A stretch of DNA of 64,000 bases from Diphasiastrum complanatum (lineage: Eukaryota; Streptophyta; Lycopodiopsida; Lycopodiales; Lycopodiaceae), in assembly GCA_029204225.1 (NCBI GenBank), contig CM055097.1, positions 59,448,883 through 59,512,882 of the forward strand, written 5' to 3'. Numbering within the stretch: the stretch's first letter is position 1; each line of letters starts with the position of its first letter. Under the pieces are notes generated by a model. That model searched no databases. It saw only the letters and a program-made list of their open reading frames with translations, and was not told the origin of the DNA. The translations under genes were made by a program, and so were the position numbers. Positions 23,701 to 33,067 of the stretch are shown piece by piece.

Positions 23701-25390
23701 TAGACGCTTTTACTATAGTCTTTACCGGAATAAACATAGCCAATTTTGTTAACTAGTCAACTATGACCCAAATTGCATCATTTTCTTTATTCGTACATAG
23801 CAAACCGACTACAAAATCCATCGAGATACTATCCCATCGCTTAGTAGGAATATCCAACAGATGCAACAGTCCACCAGCCTTCAAGCGCTCCGCTTTATTA
23901 CGCTGGCACTGATCACAATTTAACACATTAGATTCTACGAAAGGTTTTAACCGTACTAAATCTAGTGTACGTGATGTATACCTGGATGCCCAGCACAAGG
24001 TCCATCATGACATTCAAACAAAATTTTCTTATTAATCACATCCACTCCTGGTACACAAACCTTTCCCCTTCAAAACAAAATTCCGTTTCGGATGGAAAAG
24101 TCATCCACTACGTAGCATTCACAAAACAAATCAGTTACTGATTGAGAGCCTTTCAGAACTCTTTGCCAAATATTGACTATGTCGTTTGCATGGTGTTATG
24201 ATACATTGGACATTGCTATCATTTGTCCCTCAACATCTACAACTTTCTTGCTCCTCCTGTGTTGCACTCTTGGTACATATTGATCTTACGAGTTTTTCTG
24301 TACAAATTTATAATAGTGCATATTTCAATGTCCATGATTTACTTCTATTGTCACATTTTATCCATGGGTTATTAGTTACTTTGCAGTGTATGTGGTTTTG
24401 TAGACATCCTTTTTGTGCTGATAGTTACCCATGATGGAGCCATTGAACATATAAACAGAAAAGCCAGAATGGAGGAAAATGTCCAAGTTGTGAAAGGTGG
24501 CAACATTCAAGACTAGCAAACTCAAGGGTAAAAGAGAACATGATATAACAAAAGTTTGTAGCACTCGTGGGTATGCTGGATGATGGATGGAAATTCCATA
24601 TTGTTGTCCACCTGGAAGAAATGTCTGAAGATTACCTGCAACTAATTCCTATCAAAGAACCATCAGATGCAAGAGGAGAATGACAATAGCTGAGTGAGGA
24701 TGGAGGGAAAATAAAGGAACCTGATTTGAGTAGTAATGAGGAAGATAGGGTTTAAATGCAAAGGCAATTGTTCTGTTTGTAAGTGAAATGAAGGTGCACA
24801 AGGAGCTTGAAAGATACTCAAATATGTGCTAAAAAGATTAAGAGTTCTTTACACCAACTTCCAGATGAGTAAGCCCAAGAAATAATGTAGCTTGAATGCA
24901 GATTCTGATTCTTGCACAGGACCTATTGGATGAAGCTTAAGGATAGATATGCATGTATAGCATGAGATTCCTTATCATTCTTGTGTTGCATGTAGCCGAG
25001 ATCTACCATACATATTTTGCATATATCTTATTTACAAAGTAGATGTAGAAGTCTTCCGAGATTTTGGATAATTTTGAATGAACTGGATGCGGGGGGTTTT
25101 TTTTTTTTGTACCACTGAGAAACCTCATGGATTATAAGCGCCTATATGTATCTGGTGCTAGTGATGCTTGAAGTCTCTGTGCAGTTCTTTAGTATTTGGG
25201 TTGTAACATGATCATTTGACACAGAAAAAACACATTGAAATTCCTTACATGAATTTTATTGTACTTATTATTTTGAGAAGGCTGAATTCTATGAAACAGA
25301 TGGGAGAGTATTGGGGACACAGACGGATCTGAGTATGCACCTATTCATGTGCCAAAAGGCGGATTTCCAATAGCTGTGAGACGAAGGTAA
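8587..25390 (+). CDS. Cytochrome P450 monooxygenase, CYP85 clan, CYP707A-like; intact nine-exon gene
   Basis: A haem-thiolate monooxygenase expected to sit on the ER membrane and receive electrons from P450 reductase. Exons: 8,587-8,789; 9,793-10,111; 10,298-10,447; 10,629-10,880; 18,510-18,602; 19,095-19,173; 19,354-19,460; 19,705-19,823; 25,300-25,390. All eight introns are GT-AG. The exons total 1,413 nt (470 residues plus TAA) with no frame break, normal for a plant P450. Visible in order: N-terminal anchor (residues 7-26), basic linker and LPPGSMG hinge, I-helix LGHDTAA, K-helix KETLR (ExxR), the PERF-region FNSSRF, and the haem loop [11 protein letters not shown] with the cysteine ligand. 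Exon structure and spacing follow CYP707A (ABA 8'-hydroxylases): [18 protein letters not shown] aligns without gaps to the QEMKRFTFNVALLSIFGK region and PVNIPGT to PINLPGT. The haem loop differs from the GIHSCPG typical of CYP707A, so the substrate is not established; another CYP85-clan family is possible. Confidence 0.9.
9793..10111 (+). CDS. P450 exon 2
   Basis: Follows the acceptor TTTTTTACAG and completes the split Arg codon. It encodes [20 protein letters not shown] and the B-to-D helix region through [11 protein letters not shown] and LEEAKH. The donor GTTTGT leaves phase 0. Confidence 0.9.
10298..10447 (+). CDS. P450 exon 3
   Basis: The acceptor GTATTCCAG was chosen over upstream AGs because it alone continues the frame and gives a gap-free CYP707A-like junction (EEAKH then YALKVAMEY). 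It ends ...[14 protein letters not shown] before GTGAGC, phase 0. Confidence 0.87.
10629..10880 (+). CDS. P450 exon 4 (I-helix)
   Basis: After TTTCCCAG it encodes [19 protein letters not shown], the DILGILMD block, and the I-helix [17 protein letters not shown] with the Asp-Thr pair used for oxygen activation. The donor is GTATGT, phase 0. The next intron is about 7.6 kb. Confidence 0.92.
10881..18509. other. P450 intron 4 (7.6 kb)
   Basis: No intact gene or coding transposon was seen. It carries the GGCCGAATAATCGAA-like minisatellite at 14,545-14,690 and LTR-like GGGCCCAAG-rich sequence around 11,590-11,770 that I could not assign. Open frames are short and isolated. Confidence 0.6.
14545..14690. 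repeat. Minisatellite of ~18-20 bp units
   Basis: Degenerate units of the form ATGGCCGAAnAATCGAAT repeat about seven times (ATGGCCGAATAATCGAAT, ATGGCCGAAACAATCGAAT, ATGACCGAATAGTCGAAG and others). Located inside P450 intron 4. Confidence 0.7.
18510..18602 (+). CDS. P450 exon 5
   Basis: After GTTGTGCAG it encodes [10 protein letters not shown]...[15 protein letters not shown], the J-helix to K-helix lead-in. The donor is GTAAGC, phase 0. Confidence 0.9.
19095..19173 (+). CDS. P450 exon 6 (K-helix)
   Basis: Encodes [20 protein letters not shown] and VEDVEYK, holding the invariant ExxR. It ends in phase 1 before GTGCCT. Confidence 0.92.
19354..19460 (+). CDS. P450 exon 7
   Basis: Completes the split Gly codon and encodes [20 protein letters not shown] and [11 protein letters not shown]. 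This is the PERF region, with Ser where FxPxRF has Pro. The donor is GTGAAT. Confidence 0.92.
19705..19823 (+). CDS. P450 exon 8 (haem loop)
   Basis: Encodes [20 protein letters not shown] and [19 protein letters not shown]. FxxGxxxCxG is complete, with Cys as the haem thiolate ligand. It ends in phase 2 before GTATAT. Confidence 0.95.
19868..20105. repeat. Short tandem repeat in P450 intron 8
   Basis: A unit of about 130 bp with CCATGGAAACTTTG and CATAAAG blocks recurs at 19,868-19,905 and 19,998-20,030; TAAGGGAAT-CCATG occurs between and after them. Imperfect and probably local. Confidence 0.45.
20925..22283 (+). pseudogene. Ty3/gypsy reverse transcriptase end, RNase H and integrase relic
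   Basis: Lies in P450 intron 8. The blocks read [40 protein letters not shown] and [11 protein letters not shown] (20,985-21,210), the junction of gypsy reverse transcriptase and RNase H. Then follow [13 protein letters not shown] (about 21,475-21,515) and the integrase core [19 protein letters not shown] (21,910-21,965) and VVDRF. Numerous stops and frameshifts occur, for example TGA at 21,174-21,176. Coding sequence breaks off at RDWDLQ where the chromovirus LTR at 22,284 begins, and I could not find its continuation on the other side. Element inactive; inserted in the same orientation as the host gene. Confidence 0.75.
22284..22818 (-). mobile_element. 3' LTR of the minus-strand chromovirus
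   Basis: Read on the minus strand it runs from TGTCATGGCCC to ...CTCTGCA (535 bp). A polypurine tract TAAGGGGGGAAG lies immediately upstream (22,820-22,832 plus coordinates) and a TATATATA box at about 22,520. It is inserted in the plus-strand gypsy relic; no 5-bp target duplication could be confirmed because the other end is missing. Confidence 0.65.
22895..24195 (-). pseudogene. Chromovirus (Ty3/gypsy) integrase with C-terminal chromodomain, decayed
   Basis: Going down the minus strand: [13 protein letters not shown] and CDQCQRNK (zinc-binding HHCC region, about 24,000-23,900), SMDFVVGLL (first catalytic Asp), [16 protein letters not shown] (second Asp, about 23,640), then [21 protein letters not shown] stretch normally carrying the third catalytic residue has been deleted between the last two. 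The next frame gives [12 protein letters not shown] (GPY/F-like region), [10 protein letters not shown], and at the end [20 protein letters not shown] and LVCWKGHSN, a chromodomain typical of chromoviruses. Chromodomains steer integration to modified chromatin. Frame changes near 23,745 and 23,310 and the internal deletion make it non-functional. Everything upstream of the integrase is missing. Confidence 0.8.
24200..25299. other. Rest of P450 intron 8
   Basis: AT-rich, without a recognisable element. It ends with the acceptor ATGAAACAG. Short open frames only. Confidence 0.5.
25300..25390 (+). CDS. P450 exon 9 and stop
   Basis: Completes the split Arg codon and encodes [20 protein letters not shown] and GFPIAVRRR followed by TAA. 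It corresponds to the C-terminal beta region of CYP85-clan enzymes (PxxGLPI-type block). About 5.5 kb separates it from exon 8. Confidence 0.9.
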
Positions 25391-28300
25391 CACCAATTTA
25401 GAGTATAAATATTTCTGAATTTGGTATGTAGCTTTGTCCAGAGTCCTTATGTTCAAAGCACTTTCATCCAGAGAATTATTTTCTAAGGTCGCCAGGTGGG
25501 TACTGAAAATTGTAGAGTCTTATTCTCCAGCTAGCTTGGCTTGGACAATTGTATTGATTATAACTGTCAGTTATTTGGAGACGCACCTGGGATGCCACTG
25601 GTAGAATCTAGAAAGATTTCGGTCTGATAATGCACCAAAAGTTTCATGCTGGACTGTTTATATTTTTTACTAGATTTTAAATTGATTGTAAGAACTTTAG
25701 ATTCAATTCCCTTCAAAATTTATTTCACTCAGAACGTGCTCTAGTGGATCTACTTGTACTCGCGTTCTATGAGTCTTACGAATAATCTACAGGATATAAA
25801 GGAAAAAGGCTAAAAATTAGACGAAGCTTAAGCTGGTATTTCATACAAGCATATAAGGGAGAAAATTGATGATAATTTTAGTTTTCAAGCAAGGTCCGGA
25901 TCCAAATTCCTGCAAAATGTATAGTTATGGTGGGAGCTATTGCATAAACTCCAACTAGGACACCCACTGCATAAACTCCCCGAGAGCTTAAATTGAGCTG
26001 ATTCTTTGTTGCAACAAACCACCATCCAGTCACACTCTATGGAGCAATCACATCTCGGGCAGGGTCATTTGACCCCTGAGTAGGTTGACAGGGAGAACAT
26101 TTAGCTCTTTAGAATATGGAAAAAAGATGGCCTCCTTGTTGGTGATGCATCTCAGTCACAGTGTAATTTATTATCTGGGTGCTTTCTTGATTTGGTAATA
26201 TGTTTCAGCTCAAATGTTACACGAGTGGAGGGTGGAGATTGTGCTTGGGGACTCTCATTATCCACTGTAATATTCAGCCCTGTTGTTCCTTGCAATCCCA
26301 TTGGTTGTAACTTTCAGCCCTGAAGATACAAAGCCACATGGAATCTGAAAGTATGGAGACCTCTTGGATAATATCTTTTGACCTCTCTCTGAGTGTAGTT
26401 TTTGAACAAGATTTTCTGGACACGTATTAAGCTTGATAATGTGCACTTCTTGGCATGTTATGGAAAATGCCTCGTCCTCTCATCGTACTGCTTCCCTGGC
26501 TCGAGAAGAGGACTTGTCAATAATGTTCATTCTATGCCTCTAAATGCACATTATTTAGTACTTTATGTTTGTCCCCACTGGCCACCTTCTTGGTCCCTGT
26601 TTCCATTTCACTGTGGCAGACTGGTAAACAGATGATAGGAAATGTCTTTGCTTCACTAGTTTTTCACCATCAGGCCATTGAGATGATGATTGTATATGGT
26701 CTATTTTGTTGTGGCATATGCTGCAAGACTTCCTTTGACATGTAGAATTGAGCACTTGGTTCTCTTATACCATGGACGTTGCGCACTAACTTGTTTTTAT
26801 CCACAGAAAAAGCAGATCGATGACAGATGGAAAGGGGTCATAGAAAAGACTTCTACTTTTGAAACGGACCAGATTTGCTTCAGCATAGTTGATCTGAAGT
26901 AGTTGGGCACTTGGCCGAAAAACTCAATGCTCTCAAGTAGCTACCTCATCTTATCAGCAAATGTGCCTTAAGGTGGCCTTTTGGCACCAACAAGCACATC
27001 TTGCTTTTGTGCTGTAATTAGTGGTCTCTTAGAACCCACTTGATGACTTAAGCCTTCTTTTTGTCTAGGCAATCAATCCTTCAGAAAAAAATTTCTTGCT
27101 TGTCAAGGAGTGGCCGTTGGAAAAATTGGAGCAAGTTTTGGCCATGAGAAAGATGAACTTTCACTTGTGCAACTTAAGACATCACATCTATCTCAAATTA
27201 TGTATGGGTCTTCTTTTCCATAAAAGTTCCATGACTGTCTTTCGGACATTATGTTGTCTTTGAAAATGTAGATATTACCCTTCTTATAAAAGCTCTTTTA
27301 AAGTCTAATGATTATGAATCTCCTTGTCTTTTGAAATTTGATGTGGTTATGAAGTCTAATGAAATTGCATGGTTTGTTTTTTACTTCCTTGTCAATGACC
27401 AATTGTTTTAATTGCATTCTCAAAGTCACAATAGCTGGTACGTTTCCAAAAATTAACGTCATGCTAGAAGATTGAAAGATTCCAACTAATATCTAATGTT
27501 GTTATTTATGGAAAAGCATGACAATTTCATTTGAAATTTATTGTTGACACAATGCAACACAAGAAATGGGTGTAGGGAGGAATTGGGAGGGAGGGAATAA
27601 GATCATGCTACATGCTACAAAGTGATATACGTATTATATGGATTAATCCTCTACCCACAACTTCTTTCTCTTTAGCTTATCTACTATATGTGAGAGTTTT
27701 CTTGATATTTTTTTCTTGCATGCGTTTGGACACATACATATTGAACACATCCAAAAAGCATTTTGCATGCAGGCACTTTACAATACCTTACGCCCATAGT
27801 TTGCTAGTGCTTATATAGGTCATTGTATTTTTGTGCATCCAATTGTAGAGATGAAAAACATAATTGTGTTTTATTCAAATAAAGTTCCAACAATTTGGGG
27901 ACTTTAATCAAATATATTGATAACAATGGTGCCATTTATTGAGATTCAAAGATAATTACCTAGAAAACAAGACCTTGTTGTTTGAAGTTTTAGTGCAGAA
28001 AACTTTGTTAGCTGTGAGTTCTATACAAGCATATTGGATTTGAGGAAAATGATCTCTTCTAGAAGCTTCAACATTTAAGAGGTAGGGTGTTCTAGATGTT
28101 GCCTATTTGAGGAGGGTAGCTTTCTTGAAACTACTATTGCATTCAGATCGAAAGAAAGGTAGTTATTCATATTATCAATACCATTGACATGGCGAAGAAA
28201 TTCTCACCTTCTAGTGTTCATTGGGCAAAGTTACACTTATGTTTGTGTAGCTTTTGAGGACATAGTTCATGTATCTTACCACCACAACATGCTCCATTTT

Positions 28301-28565
28301 TCTTTTTAAGCTTGATTTGGCTTCAAGAGAACATATATTAACGTATCCACAAAACTTAATATCTTAACTATCCTAGTCCAGTGTTGTTTTTGTGACGATG
28401 TCCAATAAGTTCTAGCTACTAGCATGACTTATATGTGACGAATAATTAGTACCAAATTCTTATTTGCTTGACCAATGAGAGTAAGTAATTTCTATATGAT
28501 AGATAGCTCAATTACGGTTCATAGTAAGCCCAAGATGTTTGTATTTGATTAAAATAGGAGAGGTG
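25391..28565. other. Region downstream of the P450, no gene found
   Basis: Contains the P450 3' untranslated region, whose end I cannot place, and AT-rich sequence with short open frames lacking family motifs. Confidence 0.5.
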
Positions 28566-29715
28566 GTTGGAAGTGGGTTTTGACATTCTACGAGTAAATT
28601 TTTTGCGAGTTTCTTCTACCCATGATCCAACAAAATGGTAGCACATGGTGTGCTACTCTTTTTAAGAATAAGAATTGTTGTTTGATGCATATTTAAAAAT
28701 TGGACTATCCATCAAATTCTAAATAGGTCCATCACAAAATACTTTGTTACTCTATAAATATAGGTTTACTTTTTAAAAAAATTGTTCTTGAAATTGTAAA
28801 AGTTAGCATGCCAGTGTGCTAACCTCCAAATTTTTTATTTCAAAAAAAATAAAGTTTTTTTTAAAGAACTTTTTGAAAAAATCAATCTCTTTTTGGAGCT
28901 GATTCAGCTAGCATGCCGATGTGCTAGCCGAGTAAATTATAAAATAGAAAAGCTATTTTGACACATTTGAGGAACAAATTTTGAGTAAAAACATCATTTC
29001 AGAATATTTATTTCAACCTCCAAACATAATAAGCCGATGTGCTAAGTAAAATAACTAAAAAAAAAAAAATCGATAGCATTTAAAGATATCGCGCCGACGT
29101 GCTATATGAAATTAGAAAAACCATTTGCAGCCTCCAAAGGTAGCACGCTGGCGTGCCAAGCATCTCGTCAAGAAAAAAAAATTCGACGAGACGCTTGGCA
29201 CGCTGGTGTGCCACCTTTGGAGGCTACTAGTGTGCTAGCCGAGTAAATTGTAATAAAGAAAAATTATTTTGACACATTTGAGAACCAAATTTTAAGTAAA
29301 AACATTATTTCATAATATTTATTTCAACCTCCAAAACATAGTAAGCCGACGTGCTAAGTAAAACAACTAAAACACAAAATCTGCAGCCTTTAAAGATAGC
29401 ATGCCAACGTGCTATATGAAATGAGAAGAAAAGTTTGTAGCCTCCAAAGGTAGCACGCTAGCATGCCAAGCGTCTCGTCGGGGGAACAAAAAAAATCTAA
29501 AGAGACGCTTGGCACGTCGGCGTGCTACCTTTGGAGGCTGCAAATAAAAAATTTCATTTGAAATTTTTTTACTTTGTGGATTTTTAATTATGTACCAAAC
29601 CATATTCTTAATAATAAACATTGTAGTAGCATAAAAAAGGTGGCACACCATGTGCTATCTTTTTGTTGAATGATGGCAAGAAAGAAACTCGCAAATGCCA
29701 AGGCTCGTTGGAAGT
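28566..29715. mobile_element. Non-autonomous Mutator-like (MULE) foldback element with 9-bp target duplication
   Basis: GTTGGAAGT occurs at 28,566-28,574 and again at 29,707-29,715, directly outside a pair of long inverted arms. The left arm (from 28,575) runs GGGTTTTGACATT...TTGCGAGTTTCTTC, then ATGATCCAACAAAATGGTAG and CACATGGTGTGCTAC. The right arm read inward gives GAGCCTTGGCATTTGCGAG, then TTTCTTTCTTGCC, CAACAAAAAGATAG and CACATGGTGTGCCAC. The left arm has a roughly 16-bp extra segment. A 9-bp target duplication with long inverted repeats starting in G is the hallmark of Mutator-like elements. No transposase is encoded; the interior is two tandem hairpin units (29,131-29,537). Confidence 0.75.
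28920..29541. repeat. Two ~310-bp tandem units, each with a hairpin
   Basis: Unit 1 (28,920-29,228) and unit 2 (29,229-29,541) share TGTGCTAGCCGAGTAAATT, TTTGACACATTTGAG, ATTTATTTCAACCTCCAAA and GACGTGCTAAGTAAAA. Each ends in an inverted repeat: CCTCCAAAGGTAGCACGCTG...CAAGC-TCTCGTC against its complement, arms about 39 bp (29,131-29,223 and 29,441-29,537). Confidence 0.8.
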
Positions 29716-30009
29716 TCGCTTTTTTTTTTGTCTCTTTCATAATGCAATATCAAACACTATTCTAAAGCCAACTCTTTTTTGGCCACTTTGCAAACAAATT
29801 GTAAGAAACTAGGCATTGAGCCCTTGGCTTTAGTTACAAAAACTTCTTGGTTTTCGCTTAGAGTAAATATATGTAACTAAACATATCAAGATAGTTCCTT
29901 GTGGAACCAATTTAAAGAGCTTAGAATATTGAACTCGTATCCAAAAGATTTCATTAGATGAGATGGAGCACTAACTTGGAGCTATTTTTTGTGCCACATG
30001 TCAATATCA
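29716..30009. other. No recognisable gene
   Basis: AT-rich sequence to the right of the Mutator-like element; nothing identified. Confidence 0.5.
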
Positions 30010-30405
30010 TATTGGTGTAAAAGGCAACTCTTGCCCATGTTAATACATGTGACTAACGGGTGTCAACGGTTTGGGCATGGCCATGATGGTGAAGGTGACT
30101 CCACCAATACGATGTATAGAGGCAGATCTCCATGGAATGGAGGATGGTTCATTTAGGTGCTTATGGTTGGACACTAGCTACTCTAGCCTCAAGATGTAGG
30201 TATGTGAACGTTGATGGTGGATTATGGTGGTATGAAGTGTCATGATTGCTAAGCATATTTGGTTCAATGTCTATACTCTAGTGCACAGTAGGGATGGTTG
30301 GCATTGTCTCCATGGATGGAGAGTGTTCATAACTAGTTAAGTCTTAAGCTTACTTTGGTTGGTTTCGACAATGGAGATTCTAATAGCTAGTATCAGAGCC
30401 ATCGA
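30010..30405 (+). mobile_element. Possible LTR end with primer-binding-like site
   Basis: TAGTATCAGAGCCATCG (30,391-30,407) resembles TGGTATCAGAGCC, complementary to initiator methionine tRNA, and follows GC-richer sequence that could be an LTR. No left end or internal coding region was identified. Confidence 0.3.
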
Positions 30406-30738
30406 TGTTAGTGAACAAGGTACAATTGTTCTATCTTTTTTTTTTGACTTTGTTGTACTTTACAAGTTACTATTTTTGAATTCCATGGTTGAAATACTAT
30501 GAAAGGGTTTTCTTTTTGTTTGGTTGAATTTGGATTTAATTTGGCTAAAAAATGACCCTCTAATGCATGCTAACGGATTGAAATTGTGTGCTTGTTTGCT
30601 TTTATGATAGCAAATTTTCTGCTACATGATTTGCAAAAGTCAATTAAATTTTTTGCATAGACTTTTTTTTAAAAGGCATATTTTTGTGGCTAAAAGAAGA
30701 AACTAAAATTTCCTCACCCCTTCCATATGGACCAAAAT

Positions 30739-30758
30739 GGGGGGGGGGGGGGGGGGGG
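30739..30758. repeat. poly-G tract
   Basis: Twenty consecutive G. It makes the purine-rich end of the copia remnant hard to delimit. Confidence 0.9.
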
Positions 30759-30795
30759 TAGGGGCATTCATACTTCCTCCCTCATGAATTAGCAT

Positions 30796-30956
<161 letters not shown>

Positions 30957-31540
30957 CTAGGTCTGTTATCTCAAAATGCTTCGAGACCTTGCTCTTCACT
31001 TCGACAATTACCTCTTCGCTTTTGCATAGTATCAGTGTGTCTTCCACTGTACACAACAACAATGATGATTTTCCCATCCGTGATTCTTACATAAACATTG
31101 GAATCGGCTATTAGTGGCTCAAATCCCAAGGATCTCAGGGCATGATCTTTTTTCTTGTACCATTGTCGTGTGGATTGCTTCAGACCATAGATACTTTTGT
31201 GCATTCGACATGCATAGATAGGAAGTGAGTCGGAGATATAACATCTGCCTTCTCCTAGGTCTGTTATCTCAAAATGCTTCGAGATCTTGCTCTTCACTTC
31301 TGCAATTACCTCTTCGCTTCTGCATAGTATCAGTGTGTCTTCCATGTACACAACAACAATGATGATTTTCCCATCCGTGATTCTTACATAAACATTGGAA
31401 TCGGCTATCAGTGGCTCAAATCCCAAGGATCTCAGGCATGATCTTTCTTCTTGTACCATTGTCGTGTGGACTGCTTCAGACCATAGATACTTTTGTGCAT
31501 TCGGCATGCATAGATAGGAAGTGAGTCGGAGATATAACCT
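30957..31540 (-). repeat. 298-bp tandem duplication inside copia RT
   Basis: CTAGGTCTGTTATCTCAAAA begins both copies (30,957 and 31,255). Similarity extends to GGAAGTGAGTCGGAGATATA at about 31,221-31,240 and 31,517-31,536. Differences are few, including single-base changes and small indels. Confidence 0.9.
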
Positions 31541-32003
31541 GGAGGTTGATCCATGTAGACTTCTTCATCTAGCTCACCATGTAGAAATGTTGTCTTCTCA
31601 TTGATGATGTGAATCTTGAGGTCGTATGCAACTGCATATGCAAAAATTTGTGTAATGATGCATGTTTCACCACTAGAGAGAAGGTCTCAGTGTAGTCGAT
31701 GTCGTACTTCTGAGAGAATTCCTTCGCTACAAGTCTGGCCTTGTATTTCGAAACATCTCCATTCGGGCAATACTTGAGCTTGTAAACCCATTTGCATTGC
31801 ACTGTCTTTCACTTGTCTGGCACTGGTTGCAGTGTCCATACCTCATTTTTCTTCATGGATTCGATTTTTTCATTCGTGGCTTGGATCCATTTGTCCTTGT
31901 CTGGACTGTCAATGGCTTCTTTGAATGTTTGTGATTCGTCACTGAATCCACAGAACTCTTCGAATGTTGAAGCCGAGCTGTCAATCTTGCTGGCACTCTT
32001 CAC
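30957..32003 (-). pseudogene. Copia reverse transcriptase fragment with internal tandem duplication
   Basis: The minus strand encodes WIQATNEKIESMKKNEVWTL, then in a new frame [20 protein letters not shown] and [20 protein letters not shown], which are fingers and palm blocks of Ty1/copia reverse transcriptase. After a frame change comes MHKSIYGLKQSTRQWYKKK and the segment NVYVRITDGKIIIVVVYMED. The palm motif normally Y-V-D-D reads Y-M-E-D here. The segment covering the palm motif to DLGE occurs twice in tandem (30,957-31,242 and 31,255-31,540, period 298 bp). The first copy runs out into the CT microsatellite. The rest of the reverse transcriptase and all of RNase H are absent on this side. 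Confidence 0.8.
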
Positions 32004-33067
32004 TCTCTTGTCGATCTCTTGGGAGATTCTTCAAGTACTGCAATGCTCTTGCCTTTTTCTTTTCGGCTAGGTCCGAAACCATCTCGATTGATAAGTGTTC
32101 TAGCTACAAGCAAGCGTGCGGTCCTTTCTTCATCTGATTCGTTGCTCAGTTGATGTGGAGTTTGAACATCTTCGTCTGAGTGTTCGAGTTTCGCTCCCTC
32201 TGTCATGGTTGGCAGGTCATAGTACTGCTTTCCTAGGACTTCATAGTAGCTGGCAGAATCATTGTCGGCCATTGTTCTAGTCTCATCGAACTTGACGTCT
32301 CTGACAGTCTTCACTAGATTTGTTTCTGGCATGTAGATCCTATAGTATGACAAATGATTGTCATACCCGACGAGGTATCCTAATTCGACTTTCTCATCAA
32401 GCTTCCTTCGAAGCTTATCATGAATATGTGCATAAGCCGCATAGCCAAAAATACGAACATGTGTCAATTTGGGCTTTCTACCCCACCATAGTTCGTGTGG
32501 TGTTGTGAGGAACACATGATTTGCCTATTCTATTCTGAATGTAGGCAGTTGTAGCTACTGCTTCAGCCCATAGCACTCTTGGTGCTTTCAAATAGGCCAT
32601 CATGCACCTTACGGCTTCCATGAGTGTCATGTTCTTTCTCTCAGCAACACCATTGTGTTGTGGTGTATAGGATGCAGTCCTTCTGTGAAGGATTCCTCGA
32701 TAATTTCAAAAGTCAGTGAAGCGGTTCAAGAGTGTTCTCCACCACGATCGGTCCTGATCTGCTTCATCTTGCTTCATGTGCATCTTTATACCCAGTTCAT
32801 GTATTCTGTAAATTTGTCGAGTGCTTCCAATTTGTTGTGAATGAAGTAGACTCCTGCGAACTTGTTGTAATCGTCAATGAAGGTGATGTAGTACTTTGAG
32901 CCTCCTACTGAGATCACATCGAAAGGTCCACAGATGTCCGAATGTACCAACTCCAAAATCTTTGTTGTTCTGTAGGAGTCTCTGGTGAATGCAGTTCGAG
33001 ACATCTTCTCTTTCATGCACGCATCACAGTTTGTCGCACGCATCACAGGTTGTCGAATTGGTTGCAT
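32000..33067 (-). pseudogene. Copia integrase, decayed
   Basis: The minus strand gives CDACMKEKMSRTAF (end of the zinc-binding domain), LELVHSDICGPFDVISVGGS (first catalytic Asp) and KYYITFIDDYNKFAGVYF (second Asp region) in 33,067-32,786. Frame-shifted bases follow that match the part with the third acidic residue (NGVAERKNMTL region, about 32,650-32,610). From 32,515 comes TTPHELWWGRKPKLTHVRIF, then GYDNHLSYYRIYMPETNLVK, the usual C-terminal part. The domain order is the copia order (integrase before reverse transcriptase). Frameshifts between the pieces make it inactive. Confidence 0.8.

Noticed and set aside
8587-25390. Assignment to CYP725 (taxane hydroxylases) or CYP716
   Set aside because: Blocks such as [14 protein letters not shown] and the nine-exon layout fit CYP707A-like genes better; I recall CYP716 genes as having few introns.
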